From: Thermococcus sp.
GTDB taxonomy: Archaea > Methanobacteriota_B > Thermococci > Thermococcales > Thermococcaceae
Assembly (NCBI RefSeq): GCF_027066465.1
Contig: NZ_JAMONU010000157.1
Coordinates: forward strand, 1 to 7,478
Length of the DNA stretch: 7,478 nucleotides
Direction: 5' to 3'
The notes beneath the pieces are model-generated. The model was not told where the DNA came from and made no database searches. It worked only from the letters and a program-made list of their open reading frames with translations. Shown piece after piece: positions 5,737-7,478 of this stretch. A program made the position numbers and the translations under genes. Each line of letters opens with the position of its first letter. Position 1 is the first letter of the stretch.

Positions 5737-5809
5737 CTTTCGCAGTGTTTCACTTCTGACAAGGCGTCTTCCAGATGCCAGAATATGAGTGAAACAAGCT
5801 TTGCGAAAG
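5737..5809. repeat. Nested palindrome, long hairpin potential
   Basis: Three pairs of arms are nested. CTTTCGCA (5737-5744) pairs with TGCGAAAG (5802-5809). GTTTCACT (5747-5754) pairs with AGTGAAAC (5788-5795). GGCGTC (5763-5768) pairs with GATGCC (5774-5779), with one G-U, around a 5-nt loop. The innermost stem and the middle stem are separated by a symmetric 8 x 8 nt internal loop. A rival local hairpin, GCTTT-gcg-AAAGC (5798-5810), is also possible. It could be a structured RNA on either strand, a processing site between the two sRNAs, or the relic of a small inverted-repeat element. No open frame lies inside. Confidence 0.6.
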
Positions 5810-5817
5810 CAAAGGTT

Positions 5818-5873
5818 GCTCAGTGGTGACCGCTCTCATCACCCCTCAGGAGGGCTTGGGCGTCATCATCGCT
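5818..5873 (-). ncRNA. C/D box guide sRNA on the minus strand
   Basis: Read on the minus strand, the boxes are C ATGATGA (5869-5863, perfect), a 13-nt guide, D' CTGA (5849-5846), a 3-nt spacer, C' GTGATGA (5842-5836, perfect), a 12-nt guide, and D CTGA (5823-5820). GC on either side can form the closing stem. All four boxes and spacings fit the archaeal C/D design. A minus-strand TATA (TTAAAA, 5901-5896) predicts transcription starting near 5872, about 3 nt before the C box, so this sRNA has its own promoter. The guides predict targets TGGTGACCGCTC (D, methyl on the fifth base, G) and GAGGGCTTGGGCG (D'). I find neither in 16S rRNA from memory; 23S rRNA or tRNA are the next candidates. Ends are approximate. 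Confidence 0.8.
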
Positions 5874-5877
5874 GGGC

Positions 5878-5884
5878 TTAAAAA
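5878..5884 (+). promoter_or_regulatory. TATA box of lplA
   Basis: TTAAAAA lies 38-32 nt before the chosen lplA ATG. A start about 26 nt downstream of its centre (near 5907) gives a leader of about 9 nt. A GGTGG motif (5906-5910) sits 5 nt before the ATG but would be barely included in that leader. Confidence 0.5.
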
Positions 5885-5895
5885 CCCACCGGGCC

Positions 5896-5901
5896 TTTTA
5901 A
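5896..5901 (-). promoter_or_regulatory. TATA box of the minus-strand C/D sRNA
   Basis: On the minus strand the sequence reads GGGTTAAAAGGCCC. The centre of TTAAAA is 26-27 nt from position 5872, just upstream of the C box at 5869. The element lies 12 bp from the lplA TATA and faces the other way, inside a near-symmetric GGG(TTAAAA)CCC arrangement. Confidence 0.55.
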
Positions 5902-5915
5902 CCCTGGTGGTTGAG

Positions 5916-6665
5916 ATGCGCTTCATCCCGCTCATCGTCGCAAGGCCGGAGGTTCAGATGGCGATAGACGAGGCGATAATGATTGCCAGAATCGAGGGGA
6001 AGGTTCCCGACACGGTGAGGCTCTACGCCTTCTCGCCGAGTTCAGTAACCATTGGCCGCTTCCAGAGCGTCGTCCACGACGTCAACCTTGAAGAGGCCAG
6101 AAAGCTCGGCATTCCCGTCGTAAGAAGAATAACCGGCGGAGGGAGCGTCTTCCACGACGAGTTCGGCGAGATAACCTATTCAGTCGTCGTCGGCGAGGGC
6201 CTTCATCCGGCTTTGAAGAACGTTGAAACGAGCTACCGCTACTTAGCCGGTCCACTCGTCGATGCCCTAAACGACCTCGGGCTTAAAGCGGGCTTCTCCG
6301 GCCTCAACGACATCGTCGCCAACGGGAAGAAGATAAGCGGTTCGGCGCAGACGAGGAGGAAGGGGGTAATCCTTCAGCACGGGACGTTCATGTACGCGAC
6401 GCGCGTTGAAGTCCTCGGAAAAGTCCTGAGGGCTTCAAAGGCAAAGCTCGCTGACAAGGGCGTTTCGAGCATCTGGGAGCGCGTTACGACCCTGGAGCGT
6501 GAGGGAATAAAGCTGAACCGCTGGGAGGCCTACGAGCTGTTGAGGGAGCACTTCTTCAGCGCTTTCGAGCTAGAGGAGGGTGAGCTGACGGATTACGAGC
6601 TTGAGCTGGCGGAGGAGCTCATTGAGAAGCGCTATGGAGATCCAGAGTGGAACGAGATGAGGTAA
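5916..6665 (+). CDS. lplA: Lipoate-protein ligase A family (large catalytic domain)
   Basis: The 249-aa protein belongs to the LplA/BirA fold that joins lipoate, through lipoyl-AMP, to a lysine of lipoyl domains. Seen here: MAIDEA near the N-terminus (15-20), RRITGGGSVFHD (70-81), which is the RRxxGGGxVxHD substrate and nucleotide loop, NDIV (131-134), GKKISGSAQ (137-145) with the conserved Lys139, and LQHGTFM. It stops after the large domain. Archaea usually encode the small accessory domain as a separate protein, and no such gene is next to it here. The glycine cleavage H protein is a likely acceptor in Thermococcales. The frame is open back to a GTG at 5823, but that extension crosses the minus-strand sRNA and both TATA boxes, so ATG 5916 is preferred. 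Confidence 0.88.
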   Translation: MRFIPLIVARPEVQMAIDEAIMIARIEGKVPDTVRLYAFSPSSVTIGRFQSVVHDVNLEEARKLGIPVVRRITGGGSVFHDEFGEITYSVVVGEGLHPALKNVETSYRYLAGPLVDALNDLGLKAGFSGLNDIVANGKKISGSAQTRRKGVILQHGTFMYATRVEVLGKVLRASKAKLADKGVSSIWERVTTLEREGIKLNRWEAYELLREHFFSAFELEEGELTDYELELAEELIEKRYGDPEWNEMR

Positions 6666-6684
6666 GACACGCTAAAGGAGTCCC

Positions 6685-6999
6685 TTAAAAATCTCTCTCA
6701 ACCGAGGGATGTCCTCTAATTGTTCTCCACACAACTCGGAGGTCAACGCCAGAATATGCGTGGATGAGCTTGTCCTGCATTCTTGCCATCTCCCGCCAAG
6801 GCACTTCAGGGTGCAGTTCTTTAAATTCGGACGGAATTGCTTTTGATGCCTCCCCAACAACCTCCAACGCACGGATAACGGCGAACTGAGTCTTTTTATC
6901 CCGTTGGAACTCCTCAAAGGACATTCCCTCAGTAAACTCTTCAATGAGGGTTATCGCTTCTACAATGTCGTTGAGGTAATCCTCGTGGGTTCTCTTCAT
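6685..6999 (-). CDS. hepT: HepT-like toxin (DUF86, HEPN fold) with altered catalytic motif
   Basis: The 104-aa all-helical HEPN ribonuclease is the toxin half of a MntA-HepT pair. Family signatures seen are YLNDIVEAI (8-16), FEEF (28-31), VIRALEVVGEASKAIP (41-56), and the active-site segment at 73-86, which reads RMQDKLIHAY then SGVD. In the usual RX4HXY motif the Arg stands five residues before His; here that position is Gln75 (codon CAG, one base from CGG), with His80 and Tyr82 kept. Arg73 two residues earlier would give RX6H, which some HEPN families tolerate. Tyr82 is the residue MntA enzymes AMPylate in the characterised system. The start overlaps the mntA stop by ATGA, and GGGAGGT lies 9 nt upstream. 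It converges on lplA with a 19-nt gap. Residual activity is uncertain. Confidence 0.88.
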   Translation of the reverse strand: MKRTHEDYLNDIVEAITLIEEFTEGMSFEEFQRDKKTQFAVIRALEVVGEASKAIPSEFKELHPEVPWREMARMQDKLIHAYSGVDLRVVWRTIRGHPSVERDF

Positions 7000-7289
7000 A
7001 CGTAAACGACCTCCCTGCCCACACCCTCGGCAATCTTTGGTTTAAGGGCGGATTTCAGAACGAGGTCTACCCTAATCCCGAGAAGGCCCTCAAGGTACTC
7101 TTCAAGCTCGATGAACTTCAGAAGGGATGGCACCTCGTAGAAATCCACGAGAATGTCCACGTCGCTCGCCTCGGTTGCCTCCCCCCGTACGTATGACCCG
7201 AATATGCCGATTTCACGGACACCGAAGCGCTCCTCAAGCTCCCGCTTGTGGGCCCTCAGGATTTCCTCAATCTCCTTCAATGTCCTCAT
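6996..7289 (-). CDS. mntA: MntA-like minimal nucleotidyltransferase, antitoxin
   Basis: The 97-aa protein has the MNT nucleotidyltransferase fold. The active site GSX10DXD is complete: Gly31-Ser32, then Asp43 and Asp45 (SDVDILVDF). A third acid, Asp75 (IRVDLVL), lies on the next core strand. In the characterised MntA-HepT system the enzyme transfers AMP from ATP to the toxin tyrosine and so neutralises it. An intact active site next to an altered toxin is notable. It is the first gene of the pair, so antitoxin comes before toxin, and the two overlap by 4 nt. No ribosome site precedes the ATG and a TATA lies 27 nt upstream, so the transcript is probably leaderless. Confidence 0.92.
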   Translation of the reverse strand: MRTLKEIEEILRAHKRELEERFGVREIGIFGSYVRGEATEASDVDILVDFYEVPSLLKFIELEEYLEGLLGIRVDLVLKSALKPKIAEGVGREVVYV

Positions 7290-7312
7290 GGTTGAGAGTT
7301 TGGATTAAGGAG

Positions 7313-7325
7313 GGATAAAGTTTAC
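7313..7325 (-). promoter_or_regulatory. Promoter of the mntA-hepT pair
   Basis: On the minus strand GTAAACTTTATCC gives an A-rich BRE (GTAAAC) directly before a TATA-like TTTATC (7319-7314). The TATA centre is about 27 nt from the mntA ATG, so transcription would begin at or one base before it. The 41-bp gap to the upstream gene leaves room for no other element. Confidence 0.55.
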
Positions 7326-7330
7326 GCAGT

Positions 7331-7478
7331 TTAAAATCCCACACCAAACTCTCCCGCCAGCTCGTAGAACAGCTCGTCCTCGCCGAGCTCCTCGCGGAGT
7401 TTTTCGAAGTTCTTCATAAGCCTCGGAAGCCTGCCCTTCGAGCGCCTCAGCATAGAGTTGCCGATTTCAATGGCGAAG
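7331..7478 (-). CDS. Unrecognised protein, C-terminal 48 residues only
   Basis: The frame enters from the right edge and ends at TAA (7333-7331). The tail reads FAIEIGNSMLRRSKGRL, then a predicted helix PRLMKNFEKLREELGEDE, and ends LFYELAGEFGVGF. Composition and codon use look like the other genes here, and the frame stays open to the edge with no stops, so it is probably real. The piece is too short and lacks any motif I can name. The mntA promoter lies just after its stop on the same strand. Confidence 0.6.
   Translation of the reverse strand, partial: FAIEIGNSMLRRSKGRLPRLMKNFEKLREELGEDELFYELAGEFGVGF

Noticed and set aside
5823..5915. Upstream GTG start extending lplA by 31 codons
   Set aside because: The extension overlaps the minus-strand sRNA and both TATA elements, and the LplA-like sequence begins at MRFIPL; ATG 5916 has a GGTGG nearby.
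6672..6944. Minus-strand 90-codon frame overlapping hepT
   Set aside because: It is a different frame of the same strand; the hepT frame has the family motifs and the ATGA overlap with mntA.
1..7478. CRISPR array, tRNA, rRNA, transposase or integrase
   Set aside because: No regularly spaced repeats, cloverleaf, rRNA stretch or transposase motif was seen on either strand.

Overview
The window reads as chromosomal DNA from a hyperthermophilic euryarchaeon of the Thermococcales, most likely a Thermococcus. The basis is tightly packed genes on both strands, GGAGGT/GGTGA-type ribosome binding sites mixed with leaderless genes, TATA promoters about 26 nt from starts, a Sec11-type (Ser-His) signal peptidase, archaeal families (COG2521-like methyltransferase, DUF531-like protein, KaiC-like ATPase) and two C/D box sRNA genes. 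One sRNA carries guides that match Thermococcales 16S rRNA as I remember it. No database search was possible, so all family names come from recognised motifs.

Layout. 1-456 (+) is the 3' end of an S9 serine peptidase resembling acylaminoacyl peptidase. It converges on a class I SAM methyltransferase (460-1299, -), which diverges from a KaiC-like RecA-fold ATPase (1381-2076, +). The ATPase overlaps by ATGA with an unrecognised 145-aa protein (2073-2510, +). That gene shares four bases tail-to-tail with an M19 membrane-dipeptidase-family gene (2507-3436, -), which lies behind a TPR-like protein (3441-4517, -) in a two-gene operon. Across a short divergent promoter lies a DUF531-like, possibly SPOUT-fold protein (4574-5137, +), which overlaps signal peptidase I (5104-5604, +).

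The 311-bp gap 5605-5915 is not empty. It holds a plus-strand C/D box sRNA that begins on the signal peptidase stop codon (C box to D box 5601-5649), a small hairpin and T-rich tract, a large nested palindrome (5737-5809), and a minus-strand C/D box sRNA (5820-5869). The TATA element of the minus-strand sRNA interleaves with that of the next gene, lplA (5916-6665, +), a lipoate-protein ligase large-domain protein. Converging on lplA is a MntA-HepT (MNT/HEPN) toxin-antitoxin pair on the minus strand (6685-7289) with its own leaderless promoter. The window ends in the last 48 codons of an unrecognised minus-strand gene (7331-7478).

How the parts relate. Most neighbours are housekeeping units packed head-to-head or tail-to-tail rather than one pathway. 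Peptide turnover appears twice (S9 peptidase, dipeptidase). RNA modification may appear up to three times: the C/D sRNAs, the possible SPOUT protein, and possibly the DPPRF methyltransferase, whose substrate is unknown. The main points for a second look are the two opposed C/D sRNAs, a KaiC-like ATPase without the usual catalytic glutamates and its unknown partner, and a HepT in which the usual catalytic arginine position reads glutamine.
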